Source: Sphingomonas parva (ex Maeng et al. 2020) (GTDB taxonomy: Bacteria > Pseudomonadota > Alphaproteobacteria > Sphingomonadales > Sphingomonadaceae). From it: a stretch of DNA of 64,000 nucleotides. A model generated the notes under the pieces. That model saw nothing but the letters and a program-made list of their open reading frames with translations, had not been told where the DNA came from and did not search any database. Below are positions 52,973 through 61,541 of this stretch, in pieces (position 1 is the first letter of the stretch; each line of letters begins with the position of its first letter). Both the position numbers and the translations under genes were made by a program. The stretch is taken from contig NZ_SPDV01000009.1 in assembly GCF_004564275.1 (NCBI RefSeq), positions 1 through 64,000 of the forward strand, given 5' to 3'.

Positions 52973-53815
52973 TCATTCGGCGCGGTCGTCCGTCTCCGCA
53001 CTCGGGCTCAGCGTTCGGCCGATCAACGTCGTGATGCGGCTGCGCTGCTGCCCGGAGGTGCGCAGCGCCTCGGAGGCATAGAGTCCGCCGAGATAGGCAT
53101 GATCGAGCGCCGTCGCTTGCGACGGGGGAGCAGCCGCGTTCGGATCGAACAGACTGAGGATGGTGGCGTCGCCTCCCTCGCGCGGCGGCTTGGTCTCGGC
53201 CAGCGTCCGCATCGCCAAATAATCGGCCAGCTGGACCAGGCTCTTACCGACCACCGCCTTCTCGTCGATCAGCACAAACGCCTCGAGGATCACCTGCTGG
53301 ATCGGCTGCTTGAAGAGCGAGGTGCCGTAGACGCGGATCGAACCGCCGCTGCCGGCAGCCTGGAAATGCTCGTTGACGGCCTGGATGCGGTTCCAGGCGC
53401 TGGCCGGCCGCTCCCGCTTGACGCGGCGTACCTCCCAGGGATCGAGGCCCGAGAAGATCAGGGTGGAGCGGACAGCGTCGACGAACTGCGCCCCGTCCGG
53501 TACGACGATGAGGGTGACATTGGAGACGCACGGTCGGTCCGCGACCTTGAGACCGACGCCCGACGCGGTTTCGCGCAGACGCTCGACGATGACGTCGACA
53601 TAAGGTCCGGGCATGCCGACGACCGCCGGGCAGATCGGCGTCGCGAAGCGCGCGAGCTGGCCCTGCTCGGTCCGGCCGATCTCGACGAGATGGTGGCGGA
53701 TGTCCCCGCGAGTCATCGGCCGCTCTCCGGTGACGACGATGCTCTCGTCGCTCGCGGGCGGCGGCGCGGACGGCGATGCCGCCTGCAAGGCGGCGGTAAG
53801 CAGCGCGGTCAGCAT
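52973..53815 (-). CDS. hypothetical secreted protein, 280 residues
   Basis: A short signal (MLTALLTAALQAASPSA) precedes ESIVVTGERPMTRGDIRHHL, a start often seen in sphingomonad secreted proteins. The body contains TPICPAVVGMPGPYVDVIVERLRE and CVSNVTLIVVPDGAQFVDAVR, probably joined by a disulfide, and ends in a disordered tail. No enzymatic motif is evident. I recall such proteins only as uncharacterised. Confidence 0.6.
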   Translation of the reverse strand: MLTALLTAALQAASPSAPPPASDESIVVTGERPMTRGDIRHHLVEIGRTEQGQLARFATPICPAVVGMPGPYVDVIVERLRETASGVGLKVADRPCVSNVTLIVVPDGAQFVDAVRSTLIFSGLDPWEVRRVKRERPASAWNRIQAVNEHFQAAGSGGSIRVYGTSLFKQPIQQVILEAFVLIDEKAVVGKSLVQLADYLAMRTLAETKPPREGGDATILSLFDPNAAAPPSQATALDHAYLGGLYASEALRTSGQQRSRITTLIGRTLSPSAETDDRAE

Positions 53816-54011
53816 CGCAACAACGGCAGCTCCAGGTTGTCCCCCGCATCATGCACCTCCCGGCGGCCGAGGCAATGGCATGGAGACGAGGCTGGCGCCG
53901 GGCCGCAGTTCGGCGCAAAGGGCGGCGGTGGTCCGGCCGTGGCGGGCGCGGCTTCGCCGCAACCGTAGCGGTGGAACGGGCGCGAGGATGCTCGAGCGCG
54001 AAAGGAGCGAG

Positions 54012-54653
54012 ATGGAGCCGTCAGCGAGCGAGGATGTAGGCGCGACGAGTCAGGACGGCGCGGGCGCGGCCGCCCGCGAGCCGCGCGCCTGGCGGTGGAG
54101 CCTGCCGGCCGGACTGGCGACCGTCGCGCTCGCCGCGGGGCTGGTGCTGATGCCGCCGTCCAACCTGTTCTCCTTTCTGAAATGGGCGGGCTGGGCCTAT
54201 CTTGCGGCGGCGGTGATCGAGGCCGCGGTGGGAATGGCCAATCTCCGCACGATCGAGGCGCGCGCCTCGCTGCTGCTGGCGGCCGGCGGCGCGATCGCCG
54301 GCTTCATCCTGCTGCTCGCGACGACGACGCGCGTGTTCCGGCTCGACCATCTGCTGCTCGCGGCGATCGCGATGCGGGCGCTGAGCGCCGGCGGTGTCGG
54401 CATGCTGGTCGGCGCGAAGGGCAGGGGCTGGATCCTCTGCCGCGGCCTTGGCGAGGTCGCGGTGGGCATCCTGCTGGTCATTACCGTGCTGGCGGTGCTC
54501 GCCGCGATCCCGTTCGCAAGCCTCAGCGCCGGGTTCCTGAAGAGCCAGACCGGTCATTCCGACGATCTCGCCGCGCTGATCGCGGGGAGCCTGTTCGTCG
54601 CCGGCGCATCGCAGATCCTGGTCGGACTGTGGGCCGCGCGGAGACGCTGCTGA
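54012..54653 (+). CDS. HdeD/DUF308-like six-TM membrane protein
   Basis: A 213-residue protein with a 30-residue polar N terminus and six helices (SLPAGLATVALAAGLVLM, GWAYLAAAVIEAAVGMANL, LLLAAGGAIAGFILLLA, LLLAAIAMRALSAGGVGMLV, GLGEVAVGILLVITVLAVLA, AALIAGSLFVAGASQILVG). The repeated helix pattern matches HdeD-type proteins, linked in enterobacteria to acid resistance. ATG 54012 with AAGGAG is preferred over ATG 53988. Confidence 0.65.
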   Translation: MEPSASEDVGATSQDGAGAAAREPRAWRWSLPAGLATVALAAGLVLMPPSNLFSFLKWAGWAYLAAAVIEAAVGMANLRTIEARASLLLAAGGAIAGFILLLATTTRVFRLDHLLLAAIAMRALSAGGVGMLVGAKGRGWILCRGLGEVAVGILLVITVLAVLAAIPFASLSAGFLKSQTGHSDDLAALIAGSLFVAGASQILVGLWAARRRC

Positions 54654-54665
54654 GCGGCTCCGCCG

Positions 54666-54983
54666 CTACAGATGCGAGAAGCCCAAGATTGCGCCGGTCG
54701 CCGCGACGCTTATCCCGATGACGCCGAACGCCCTTCGCCGCCGGCGGGCGGTGTGCTCGCGAAGGCAATCCCGCTCGAGCCAGGCGCGGCCGTCGTCGCC
54801 CGTGTGCAGGGCGCCGAAGGCGCGCAGAGACTCCGCGTAACGCCGTTCCAGCCTGCGCTTGGGCGCGTAGGCGATCGCCCGCTCCGGGGCGTAAGCATCG
54901 GCCTCGTCGAAGGCGGCGAGAAGCGCACGTCGTGCGCGGGCCGCAGCGGCGGCGATGACGGGGGCAATGTTGGCAGCGGCCAT
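54666..54983 (-). CDS. small hypothetical membrane protein
   Basis: A 105-residue protein from an ATG with AGGAGA upstream. A helical alanine/arginine-rich N-terminal part (ARARRALLAAFDEADAYAPE) is followed by AWLERDCLREHTARRRRR and one C-terminal helix (AFGVIGISVAATGAILGF). Function unknown. It is divergent from the 55.1 kb gene. Confidence 0.5.
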   Translation of the reverse strand: MAAANIAPVIAAAAARARRALLAAFDEADAYAPERAIAYAPKRRLERRYAESLRAFGALHTGDDGRAWLERDCLREHTARRRRRAFGVIGISVAATGAILGFSHL

Positions 54984-55076
54984 CGCGCTCTCCTGATCCG
55001 GAACCGCTCTTATTCCAGAGCCCGCAGGCGGGCACCAGCCGCCATCGCTCAGGTCAAGCAAAGCAGGGAGTGCGAG

Positions 55077-55397
55077 ATGAACGAGCTGTCCGACGCGCAG
55101 CGCGTGGAGCGCGCCGCCCGCGCGCGCCGCGCGATCGAGGAATTCCTCGCTCCCGCGCTCGGCCGGGCGCACGAGACATTTTCAGCCCGGCTGAAAGACA
55201 TCTGCGCGCGCGAGCCCTGGGCCGCCGATCGGATCGCGGCGCTGGCGAACGCGATCCGCATCCTGGAGGAGCTCGGCAAGGACCTCGAGGCAGCGATCCA
55301 CGACGGCGATGCCGCCGCCCAGGCGCTGCTGCGCGCCGAGAAATATGAGAGGCTGACACCGGCGCGCCGCCGCCTGCTGGGCATCGGGCCATTCTGA
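55077..55397 (+). CDS. small helical protein, possibly phage-derived
   Basis: A 106-residue all-helical protein (DAQRVERAARARRAIEEFLA, GRAHETFSARLKDICAREPW, DRIAALANAIRILEELGKDL). It has the size and helix pattern of small proteins encoded near terminase or head genes in alphaproteobacterial phages, but no motif proves it. It is on the same strand as the virion genes and lies between blocks A and B, so it may be a remnant linking them. Confidence 0.45.
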   Translation: MNELSDAQRVERAARARRAIEEFLAPALGRAHETFSARLKDICAREPWAADRIAALANAIRILEELGKDLEAAIHDGDAAAQALLRAEKYERLTPARRRLLGIGPF

Positions 55398-55492
55398 CAG
55401 CGCATTGCCGCTCCGCATCTGGCTTGCAGCCCGGGCGAGCTCTCCCCGGGCGCCGGTCTCCGCCGAAACGATGGTTCTGGAAGACGCGGAAA

Positions 55493-55942
55493 TCAGTCGC
55501 GGGCGTAGCGGGCGGCGAACTCGCGGTCCGACATGATCAGATAGCGGATCATGTCGATCAATGCCCAAGGCCCGGTGACGAGAACACCGACCAATGTGCA
55601 GGTCAGCACCAGCATCAGGACGCCGGTTCCGATCCGGCCCAGGTAGAAACGATGAACGCCGAACACACCGATGAAAAAGGCGAGCAGCGCGGCGACGAGC
55701 TTGTTGCGATCGTTGTGAAGGGGCTCCGTCCCATAGCCGTGCGGCCTCGCCGGGACCGTCCCGGGGACCGGGAAGATGCTGAGGGCGCGGTTGTTCTCGA
55801 TCTCGAAATCGACCTCCATGCCGACGGCCGGCTCGCCGCGCGCCGCCCAGTCCGCCGGCCGGAAGCCGTAGCGGCGACCGTCCTCGCCCGCGACGATCCC
55901 GTCGCCGGTTCGCGTATCGACGCCAAGTACCTGTCCCCGCAT
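55493..55942 (-). CDS. TM2-domain membrane protein
   Basis: A 149-residue protein. The N-terminal about 65 residues form a small beta domain (RGQVLGVDTRTGDGIVAGED... FEIENNRALSIFPV), cold-shock-like in pattern. The C-terminal TM2 domain has DRNKLVAALLAFFIGVFGVH, RFYLGRIGTGVLMLVL and a second helix ending in ALIDMIRYLIM. Function unknown. ATG 55942 follows GGCAGGAGC. Confidence 0.8.
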   Translation of the reverse strand: MRGQVLGVDTRTGDGIVAGEDGRRYGFRPADWAARGEPAVGMEVDFEIENNRALSIFPVPGTVPARPHGYGTEPLHNDRNKLVAALLAFFIGVFGVHRFYLGRIGTGVLMLVLTCTLVGVLVTGPWALIDMIRYLIMSDREFAARYARD

Positions 55943-56069
55943 CTGCTCCTGCCCCTCGTGGAGGTGCAATCATGCGCAGCCGACCGGCATTTGCAATGGC
56001 CGCCGGACGGCGCCCGCCGATTTTCCGGCACGCCCGTCCGATCACCCGCGCGGGGAGCCGCGGCGCAGA

Positions 56070-56291
56070 TCAGCCCTCCGCCGCGTAGCTTTCGAGATAG
56101 CCGCACCGATCGCAGCACCAGGTGACGATTTCCCGCTGGGCGTCCTTGCGCTGCTTGACGCCGGTCCAGAAGCTCTTGCGCGGCTCGCCTTCCTGCCAGG
56201 TGCTGACGCTCACCGAGCCATACCCCTGATCGACGACGAAGCCCGGCGACATGGCACCGCCGCACTTCGCACAGACCGGATCCTTCCTCAC
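56070..56291 (-). CDS. small zinc-ribbon protein
   Basis: A 73-residue protein from GTG. CAKCGGAMSPGFVVDQGYG begins it and CCDRCGYLESYA ends it, so two CxxC pairs form a four-cysteine zinc ribbon. The middle (STWQEGEPRKSFWTGVKQR) is typical of short uncharacterised 'GY' zinc-ribbon proteins. Function unknown. Confidence 0.6.
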   Translation of the reverse strand: MRKDPVCAKCGGAMSPGFVVDQGYGSVSVSTWQEGEPRKSFWTGVKQRKDAQREIVTWCCDRCGYLESYAAEG

Positions 56292-56578
56292 GCGCCTAAC
56301 CCCACTCGTCGAGATGCGACAGGCTGCCACGCAGCGGCCCGGCCGAGCAAGAGCGGCCGTTGCGACCCGCCAAACCGCTTGGCACAGAATAGGCATGCTG
56401 GATGCGATGTACCCGACGCCCTTGCTCTTTAGCGGCATCGCCTCGCCCGACGCGATGAGTTGAGGCGCCCTGGTCAAGCGAGCCAAATTCTCGCCGGCGC
56501 TGGACGCCCCCGGAAGACCGGTGCGAAGCGCGGTGAGCTCCCGCATCACCTGGCGGATCGAGTGAGGACCCGGCCTTC

Positions 56579-56908
56579 TCAGCCCAGCCGCGCGAGCAGC
56601 TCCGGCGCCAGCCGATCGAGCCCGCCTTCGGGATCCGAGAGATCGTAAAGGGCGTCGGCGACGTCCTCCTCGTGCCGGGGCTCGAACTCGAGATCGTCGC
56701 GGCATTCGACCAGGCAGGCCCAGGCCTCGACCTCGCCCGCAGCGATCTTGCCGGCGAGGAAGCGGCGAAGCACGGCGGCGATGTCGTCGCGGCGCACGAC
56801 CGCGACCGCACCGGCGCTTTCGCCGGAAAGCCCGTCCAGCACCGCGCGGAGCTCCCCGAGCGGGCGATCGAAGGCGATCAGGGCGGAAATCGCGGCGGCG
56901 CGGTCCAT
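56579..56908 (-). CDS. hypothetical acidic protein, immunity-like
   Basis: A 109-residue acidic helical protein: VVRRDDIAAVLRRFLAGKIA then GEVEAWACLVECRDDLEFEP and DVADALYDLSDPE. The pattern of a short helical protein with a 'weCRdDiefE' core resembles small immunity-type proteins, but no toxin gene is adjacent. Function unknown. Confidence 0.5.
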   Translation of the reverse strand: MDRAAAISALIAFDRPLGELRAVLDGLSGESAGAVAVVRRDDIAAVLRRFLAGKIAAGEVEAWACLVECRDDLEFEPRHEEDVADALYDLSDPEGGLDRLAPELLARLG

Positions 56909-56997
56909 CGGTCTGCTCTACCAATGTCCTCACCTCACGCAAACGGTTGCGCGCCCGGCCGGGCCGGAGGTGCGCCGAACCTGCGGCAGCGGGACCG

Positions 56998-57273
56998 TCA
57001 GCCCCGGGCGGCGAGAAGCAGCCCGAGGACGAGCAGCGCCGCCTGGCCGATCGCGATCACCCGGAGGCGGCTCGAAAAGGGTTGCTTGCGGCTCTTGTGT
57101 CGAAGCCATCGGCGGGCGAGCAGCGCGCCGGGCGTGCCGCCGACGAGCGCAAGACGGAGGAGATGGGCTTCGGGCACGCGCCGGCCGCCGGCGCGGGCCC
57201 GCGCCTTGTCGTGCGCGAAGAGCAGGATCGTCCAGACGTTGACGACGACGAGCATGGCGAGGACGGGGAGCAT
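56998..57273 (-). CDS. DUF1294 membrane protein
   Basis: A 91-residue protein. The family signature is clear: LLFAHDKARARAGGRRVPEA, then HLLRLALVGGTPGALLARRW, then HKSRKQPFSSRL. Helices at both ends anchor it in the membrane. Function unknown. Some family members are fused to cold-shock domains. Confidence 0.9.
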   Translation of the reverse strand: MLPVLAMLVVVNVWTILLFAHDKARARAGGRRVPEAHLLRLALVGGTPGALLARRWLRHKSRKQPFSSRLRVIAIGQAALLVLGLLLAARG

Positions 57274-57319
57274 CGCGAGACGGTGCGGCGGTCGAGATTA
57301 AGCGAAGGTTAGCCGCGCG

Positions 57320-57658
57320 GTGCGGAGGCGGCCGCTTGCCGCGCCGACGTCTGTCCTTCGCGACGATGCTCTATCCCTGGTTCGTCGGTCTGCTCAGCGA
57401 GGATCCAAGCATGACGTTGCGCCGATCGGTAAACGGCACGCGCGGAAGGCTTCCGCACGCTTCGGCCTGCTGCTCGCCGGCTTTCTCCCGGCGATGATCG
57501 TGCATTACGCGATCGGCTATGGCGCGTTCGGGCAGCCGCAGCCGATTTTCTGGGTCCTGATGGTCGTCGATGCCGGCGTTGTGGCGCTGCTCGCGCTGCT
57601 GCGCGCCTCAACCGATCACAGCCTGTACCAGCTGGCCGCGCGCCGCGGCGCGGAATGA
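57320..57658 (+). CDS. small two-TM protein, start uncertain
   Basis: The C-terminal 65 residues of this frame hold two hydrophobic helices (FGLLLAGFLPAMIVHYAIGY and IFWVLMVVDAGVVALLALLR). The upstream part is basic and low-complexity, and no good start codon lies close to the first helix; GTG 57320 is the only one. It may be a short real membrane protein with a non-standard start. Confidence 0.35.
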   Translation: MRRRPLAAPTSVLRDDALSLVRRSAQRGSKHDVAPIGKRHARKASARFGLLLAGFLPAMIVHYAIGYGAFGQPQPIFWVLMVVDAGVVALLALLRASTDHSLYQLAARRGAE

Positions 57659-57661
57659 GGC

Positions 57662-57850
57662 TCAGCGCCGGGCGCGCGACTCGGCGTCGGCCGGCACCAG
57701 CAGGGGAACGTTGCGCAGCGCCCGGCGCATCAGCAGGATGGCGATCAAAGCGGCGCCCAACGCCGGCCAGAACGGATTTTCGACGAGCAGGTCCATCGAG
57801 CCGGTTCCGCCGGCGGCGACGATCGATCCGAGAAGATATGCGCGTTCCAT
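57662..57850 (-). CDS. 62-residue membrane peptide
   Basis: MERAYLLGSIVAAGGTGSMD is followed by a helix (FWPALGAALIAILLMRRALR) and a polar tail. It lies convergent to the preceding small membrane gene. Function unknown. Confidence 0.4.
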   Translation of the reverse strand: MERAYLLGSIVAAGGTGSMDLLVENPFWPALGAALIAILLMRRALRNVPLLVPADAESRARR

Positions 57851-57949
57851 GACTGTGCTGATCGCGCGACGGAGGTCACGGCCCGGTAACTGCGGCGTTC
57901 CGTAGGATTCCGTATGCGCGGGATAGAGCCGCGGATTTCCGGCTGCTTC

Positions 57950-57996
57950 ATGCGATTTTCGCTTGACATTGGTGTCGTTCTGTGCGATTTTCGCAA
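57950..57996 (+). promoter_or_regulatory. capsid-block promoter with two S24-type operators (sites 4 and 5)
   Basis: ATGCGATTTTCGCTT (57950-57964) and GTGCGATTTTCGCAA (57982-57996) share the TGCGA-N3-TCGC core and 15-bp length of the operators at 25.2-25.9 kb. A consensus TTGACA at 57963-57968 overlaps the first site. The second covers the -10 position. The GCTTGACATT context is the same as at the 25.24 kb promoter. The next plus-strand gene is the scaffold at 58131. Confidence 0.65.
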
Positions 57997-58130
57997 ATGC
58001 CAGAATGGCGCCGAGTGCGGGATCCGCAGACATGGCGCCAACGAGGCCCGGACATTCGCGGCCGAGCACGACGGCCTTCCAAGCCAATGACGCCGCGGCG
58101 CTGCTTTCCGACCACCGAGAAAGGATGATC

Positions 58131-59126
58131 ATGATCGAGCCGGACATGGGCGGCGACACTGTCGCGCGCACTCTCGAGGACCGCTTCGCTGCCTTTGGGG
58201 AGGAGACCGACGACGCCGTCGCGGAGCGGCCGGATTCGGGTGCACGACGCGCGGGGGAAGAGCCCGACGGCACGTCCCCCGCGGGCGAGAGCGAAAGCAG
58301 CGCGCCGGAGGCGGACGGGGAGGGCGCCGCCGCTGCGGACGACGGATCGATCGTTCCGCCGGTCTCCTGGACCTCGGCGGAGAAAGCGGAATTCGCGCGG
58401 CTGCCGCGTGCCGTCCAGGAGACGCTGAGCCGGCGCGAGGCCGAGCGCGAGCGTTTCGTGCAGGCGAAATCGCACGAGGCGCAGACCGCGCGCAGCGCCG
58501 TGGAGCGCGAAGCGCTGGCGACGATCCGGGAACTGCAGGGGCGCTATGCCGACCATCTCGAGCATTTCGAGGCGCAGCTCGCCGTTCCCGAACCCGATCC
58601 GCGGCTGATCGCCGAGGATCCCGAGCTCTACGCTGGCCAGCTCGAGCTCCACCGCCATTATGCTGCCCAGCGCGCCCATGCGCAGCAGCTGCTGGCGGAG
58701 GCGCGGCAGCAGGCCGTCTTCGCCCAGCAGGAGATGACGGCCCGAGAGCAGGAAGAGACGCGCGCGGTGCTCGCCGCCGCGTTTCCCGAATATCTCGATG
58801 CGACGAGCGGACCGAAGCTGAGGCAGGAACTCGGCTCCACGGCGCTCGAGCTCGGCTATTCGACGGAGCAGCTCGCCCAGGTCGACCATGTCGACATCCT
58901 CGCGATGCGCAAGGCCAATGAATGGAGGCAGGACGCCCTCAAATACCGTGCGCTGATGGCGAACAGGATGGAGACGGTGCGCGCCGCGCGCGGCATGCCG
59001 AGGGTGTCGCGCCCCGGCACCGCCGGCCGCGGCGCCGCGGACAGCCAGCGATACGCCCAGGACCGTCAGAAGATGCGCGACGGAGACAAGGACGCCGCGG
59101 TGCGGACCTTCGCCCGCTTCCTCTGA
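58131..59126 (+). CDS. phage scaffold-like protein
   Basis: A 331-residue protein just before the major capsid gene. It is acidic and disordered at first (residues about 15-75, rich in Glu, Gly and Ala), then PPVSWTSAEKAEFARLPRAV, then long coiled coils (HRHYAAQRAHAQQLLAEARQ...), and a basic end typical of capsid-binding scaffolds (TVRAARGMPRVSRPG). Position and composition, not a motif, support the call. ATG 58131 with AGAAAGG is preferred over ATG 58125. Confidence 0.7.
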   Translation: MIEPDMGGDTVARTLEDRFAAFGEETDDAVAERPDSGARRAGEEPDGTSPAGESESSAPEADGEGAAAADDGSIVPPVSWTSAEKAEFARLPRAVQETLSRREAERERFVQAKSHEAQTARSAVEREALATIRELQGRYADHLEHFEAQLAVPEPDPRLIAEDPELYAGQLELHRHYAAQRAHAQQLLAEARQQAVFAQQEMTAREQEETRAVLAAAFPEYLDATSGPKLRQELGSTALELGYSTEQLAQVDHVDILAMRKANEWRQDALKYRALMANRMETVRAARGMPRVSRPGTAGRGAADSQRYAQDRQKMRDGDKDAAVRTFARFL

Positions 59127-59133
59127 CCTCAGC

Positions 59134-59158
59134 GCGCGGGGCCGCGACGGCCCCGCGC
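59134..59158 (+). terminator. hairpin between scaffold and capsid genes
   Basis: Perfect 10-bp arms GCGCGGGGCC and GGCCCCGCGC with loop GCGAC. There is no U tract. A second inverted repeat (GCTCCT and AGGAGC, around 59181-59196) follows before the capsid ribosome-binding site. They may stabilise the capsid mRNA or attenuate read-through. Confidence 0.35.
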
Positions 59159-59235
59159 ATCCCCCTCGATCAAGGCCGCCGCTCCTCGCCAGGAGCGCGG
59201 CGGCGCAGCGCCGGCACGCCGGCGGGAGAAAGATC

Positions 59236-60195
59236 ATGGCCGTACCGATCAACACCACCAAGACCTATGACGTCGCCGGGCGCCGCGAGGATCTGACCGA
59301 TGTCATCCACGACGTCTCGCCCACCGACACGCCGTTCATGACGGCGATCGGCAAGGGCAGCGCCAGCCACACGAATCACGAATGGCAAACCGACGCGCTT
59401 GCGCCGGCGGACGGCGACAATGCCGTGCTCGAAGGCGACGACGCCGCCAACGACGCCGCCGCCGCGACCGTGCGGCTGGGCAATTACACCCAGCTGATGG
59501 ACAAGGTGATCCAGGTCTCCTCCTCGCAGCGCGCCGCCGACAATGCCGGCCGCGGCGACGAGCTCTCCTACCAGCTGATGAAGCGCTCGAAGGAGCTGAA
59601 GCGGGACATGGAGACGCGGCTCACCGGCAATTATCCGTCGGTGGCGGGCAATGCCGGAGCGGCGCGCAAGTGCGCCGGGTTCGAGGCGTGGATCCAGAGC
59701 AACGACAGCCGCGGCGTCGGCGGCGCCTCGACCGCCTTCGCCGGCGGACTGCAGGCGGCGGCGACCGACGGCGCGGCGCGGCCGTTCACCGAGCAACTGC
59801 TGCTCGACGTGATGCAGTCGTGCTGGAACGAGGGTGGGGAGCCGAGGCTCGTGCTGGTCGGCGGCTTCAACAAGCGCGCCGCCTCGACGTTCAGCGGCAT
59901 CGCGACCCAGTATCGTGAGAACAGCGGACAGAAGAAGGCGACGATCGTCGCTGCGGCCGACGTCTACGTCACCGATTTCGGCACGGTGAACATCGTGGCG
60001 AGCCGCTTCTCGCGGCCGCGTTCCGCGTTGGTCGTCGACCCGGGGATGTGGAAGCTCTGTTATTATCAGCGGTTCCGGACCGAGGATCTCGCCAAGACCG
60101 GCCACAGCGAGCGCAAGATGCTGAGCGTCGAGTTCACGCTGGAGGCGTGCAACGAGAAATCGAGCGGCGTCGTCGCCGATCTCAACGTCGCCTGA
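59236..60195 (+). CDS. major capsid protein (SU10/DUF5309 type)
   Basis: A 319-residue HK97-fold capsid protein. Signatures: REDLTDVIHDVSPTDTPFMTAIG near the start, NYTQLMDKVIQVSSSQRAADNAG, MKRSKELKRDMETRLTGNYPSV, and a C-terminal DVYVTDFGTVNIVASRF then KTGHSERKMLSVEFTLEACN, all characteristic of DUF5309 (SU10 MCP). GGGAGAAAG precedes the ATG. It forms the capsid shell; particle assembly also needs the scaffold, portal and terminase encoded here. Confidence 0.92.
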   Translation: MAVPINTTKTYDVAGRREDLTDVIHDVSPTDTPFMTAIGKGSASHTNHEWQTDALAPADGDNAVLEGDDAANDAAAATVRLGNYTQLMDKVIQVSSSQRAADNAGRGDELSYQLMKRSKELKRDMETRLTGNYPSVAGNAGAARKCAGFEAWIQSNDSRGVGGASTAFAGGLQAAATDGAARPFTEQLLLDVMQSCWNEGGEPRLVLVGGFNKRAASTFSGIATQYRENSGQKKATIVAAADVYVTDFGTVNIVASRFSRPRSALVVDPGMWKLCYYQRFRTEDLAKTGHSERKMLSVEFTLEACNEKSSGVVADLNVA

Positions 60196-60221
60196 CGCCG
60201 AAACGAGCGAGGAGAGACACT

Positions 60222-60443
60222 ATGGCCGGCAAGAGCGCACCGAAAGAGAAGAGCCGGGGCAAGGGGCGCCGGACAGGGGCGCCGATGCCGGATGCGATGG
60301 TGCCGGTGCGGAATGTCCGACCCGGCACCATTCTCCACCTCGGCGACGGGCGCCGGATCGGCTTCGGCGAGATCGCCGCGGTCGCGCGGCCGCTCGCTGC
60401 CACGCTGCGCAGGTCCGGCCAGGCCCGGCCGGTGCCCCGCTGA
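60222..60443 (+). CDS. small phage-block protein after the capsid gene
   Basis: A 73-residue protein with GAGGAGA upstream. The basic start (KSAPKEKSRGKGRRTGAPMP) is followed by RPGTILHLGDGRRIGFGEIA, a small beta pattern. Its position directly behind the capsid gene suggests a head-decoration or head-completion role; no motif confirms this. Confidence 0.5.
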   Translation: MAGKSAPKEKSRGKGRRTGAPMPDAMVPVRNVRPGTILHLGDGRRIGFGEIAAVARPLAATLRRSGQARPVPR

Positions 60444-60552
60444 AACCTCCAACGCGGATGTTTTTTGTGTGTTTTCATAAACATGGATGAAGGTGTGGGG
60501 GGCGGCGCTCACCGATACTCGGATCGACCTTGGCGATTCGGGGGAACGGGGC

Positions 60553-60792
60553 GTGCCATATTACAGATTGTGCTTCTCGAGCGACGGCCGGGCCGGCTGC
60601 TTCGACGAGTTTCCGGCGGTCGACGATGCGGCGGCGCTGCGCGAAGCGCAGCGTCACGTCGAGACCGGGCACGCCGCCTTGTGGTGCGAAGAGCGGCTGG
60701 TGGCGACGGTCACGGCCGGTGCGGGCGACCGCCCCGATTCGGCCGGACGCGCGGTCCCGAATTCGCTCCGGCTGCGCCTGCTCGGCACCTGA
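60553..60792 (+). CDS. small hypothetical protein, paralogue of the 10.9 kb gene
   Basis: A 79-residue protein from a GTG start, chosen because it aligns with the start of the 10847-11038 product (MPYYRLCFSSDG against MPLYRVLFEAGG). An ATG at 60487 would add 22 residues without a match. The helix DDAAALREAQRHVETGHAAL and strand WCEERLVATV follow. Function unknown. Confidence 0.5.
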   Translation: MPYYRLCFSSDGRAGCFDEFPAVDDAAALREAQRHVETGHAALWCEERLVATVTAGAGDRPDSAGRAVPNSLRLRLLGT

Positions 60793-60870
60793 GCCCGGGC
60801 TGGTCCGCGCGGCGGTCGTCGGGACGTCTGCCGCCGGTTCCAGCCGTGTCGGCGGTGAGTAATGGCGGTG

Positions 60871-61041
60871 TCAGCGGTCGGGATGAAGCCCGATGACGAG
60901 CCACAGGGAGAGCGCCATCAGCGCCGCAGTGAGCATCTGCGGGCGCACATCGAACGGCATCAGCCAGGCGCCGGCGAGCAGAACCAGGATCGCCGCGGCG
61001 AGCGACAGCACGGCGAGTGCCCATTCGATGCGCCGGTTCAC
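60871..61041 (-). CDS. 56-residue membrane protein
   Basis: Two helices: EWALAVLSLAAAILVLLAGA and MLTAALMALSLWLVIGL, joined by WLMPFDVRPQ. GTG start. The same-phase frame extends upstream but without credible composition. Function unknown. Confidence 0.45.
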   Translation of the reverse strand: MNRRIEWALAVLSLAAAILVLLAGAWLMPFDVRPQMLTAALMALSLWLVIGLHPDR

Positions 61042-61541
61042 CGGCCAAGCCTCCGCGACCGACCAACCGTGCGGCCGCTGCCCGTTCTCGTCATCGCTTT
61101 CTCCCGCGCTGCCCTGCGCCAAAGCCACAATGCGCCGCCGGTTTTCAAGAGGGTCGCGATCAGAGCGCTCCTCCGCCCAATCGCCGCCCAGCCGGCTCCC
61201 TGAGCTTTGCTGAGGGACCGGAAGGCTCGTCGCATCATCCGGGGCAGCGTTGAACACCGTGAGAGTGCGAAGCCGGGGAAACCGCTTACCGCGCCGCGCC
61301 ACAAGCGAAGCAAAGGCTTCGAACAGTGCGCGAGAGCCCTGCGCCGTGCCGGAGCGCAGCCCCGCGTCTCCCCCGGCCTCTGCTGTCGAGGTCTTTCGGG
61401 CTACACGCGACCGCGAAGACACAGTGTCCCAATTTTTGCGCGACACTTGCGCAATTCTGTGCAACCTCCCGCGATCGTTGTTGTTCTACGGCGGGTCTGG
61501 GGCGCCTGCCGCCGGACCGGGCTCGTGGGAAGGCATCACGT
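61042..61541. other. intergenic region upstream of the BLUF gene
   Basis: About 500 bp with no confident gene. The part at 61420-61490 is richer in A/T and contains TTTTTGCGCGACACTTGCGC-like repeated TTGCGC words, so it probably holds the BLUF promoter. I see no terminator or transposon remnant. Confidence 0.4.

Noticed and set aside
54012-54653. HdeD-like gene as part of a Legionella-style lqsR-hdeD-lqsS locus
   Set aside because: It lies about 20 kb from the oxoamine synthase with many unrelated genes between; HdeD-like proteins are common.
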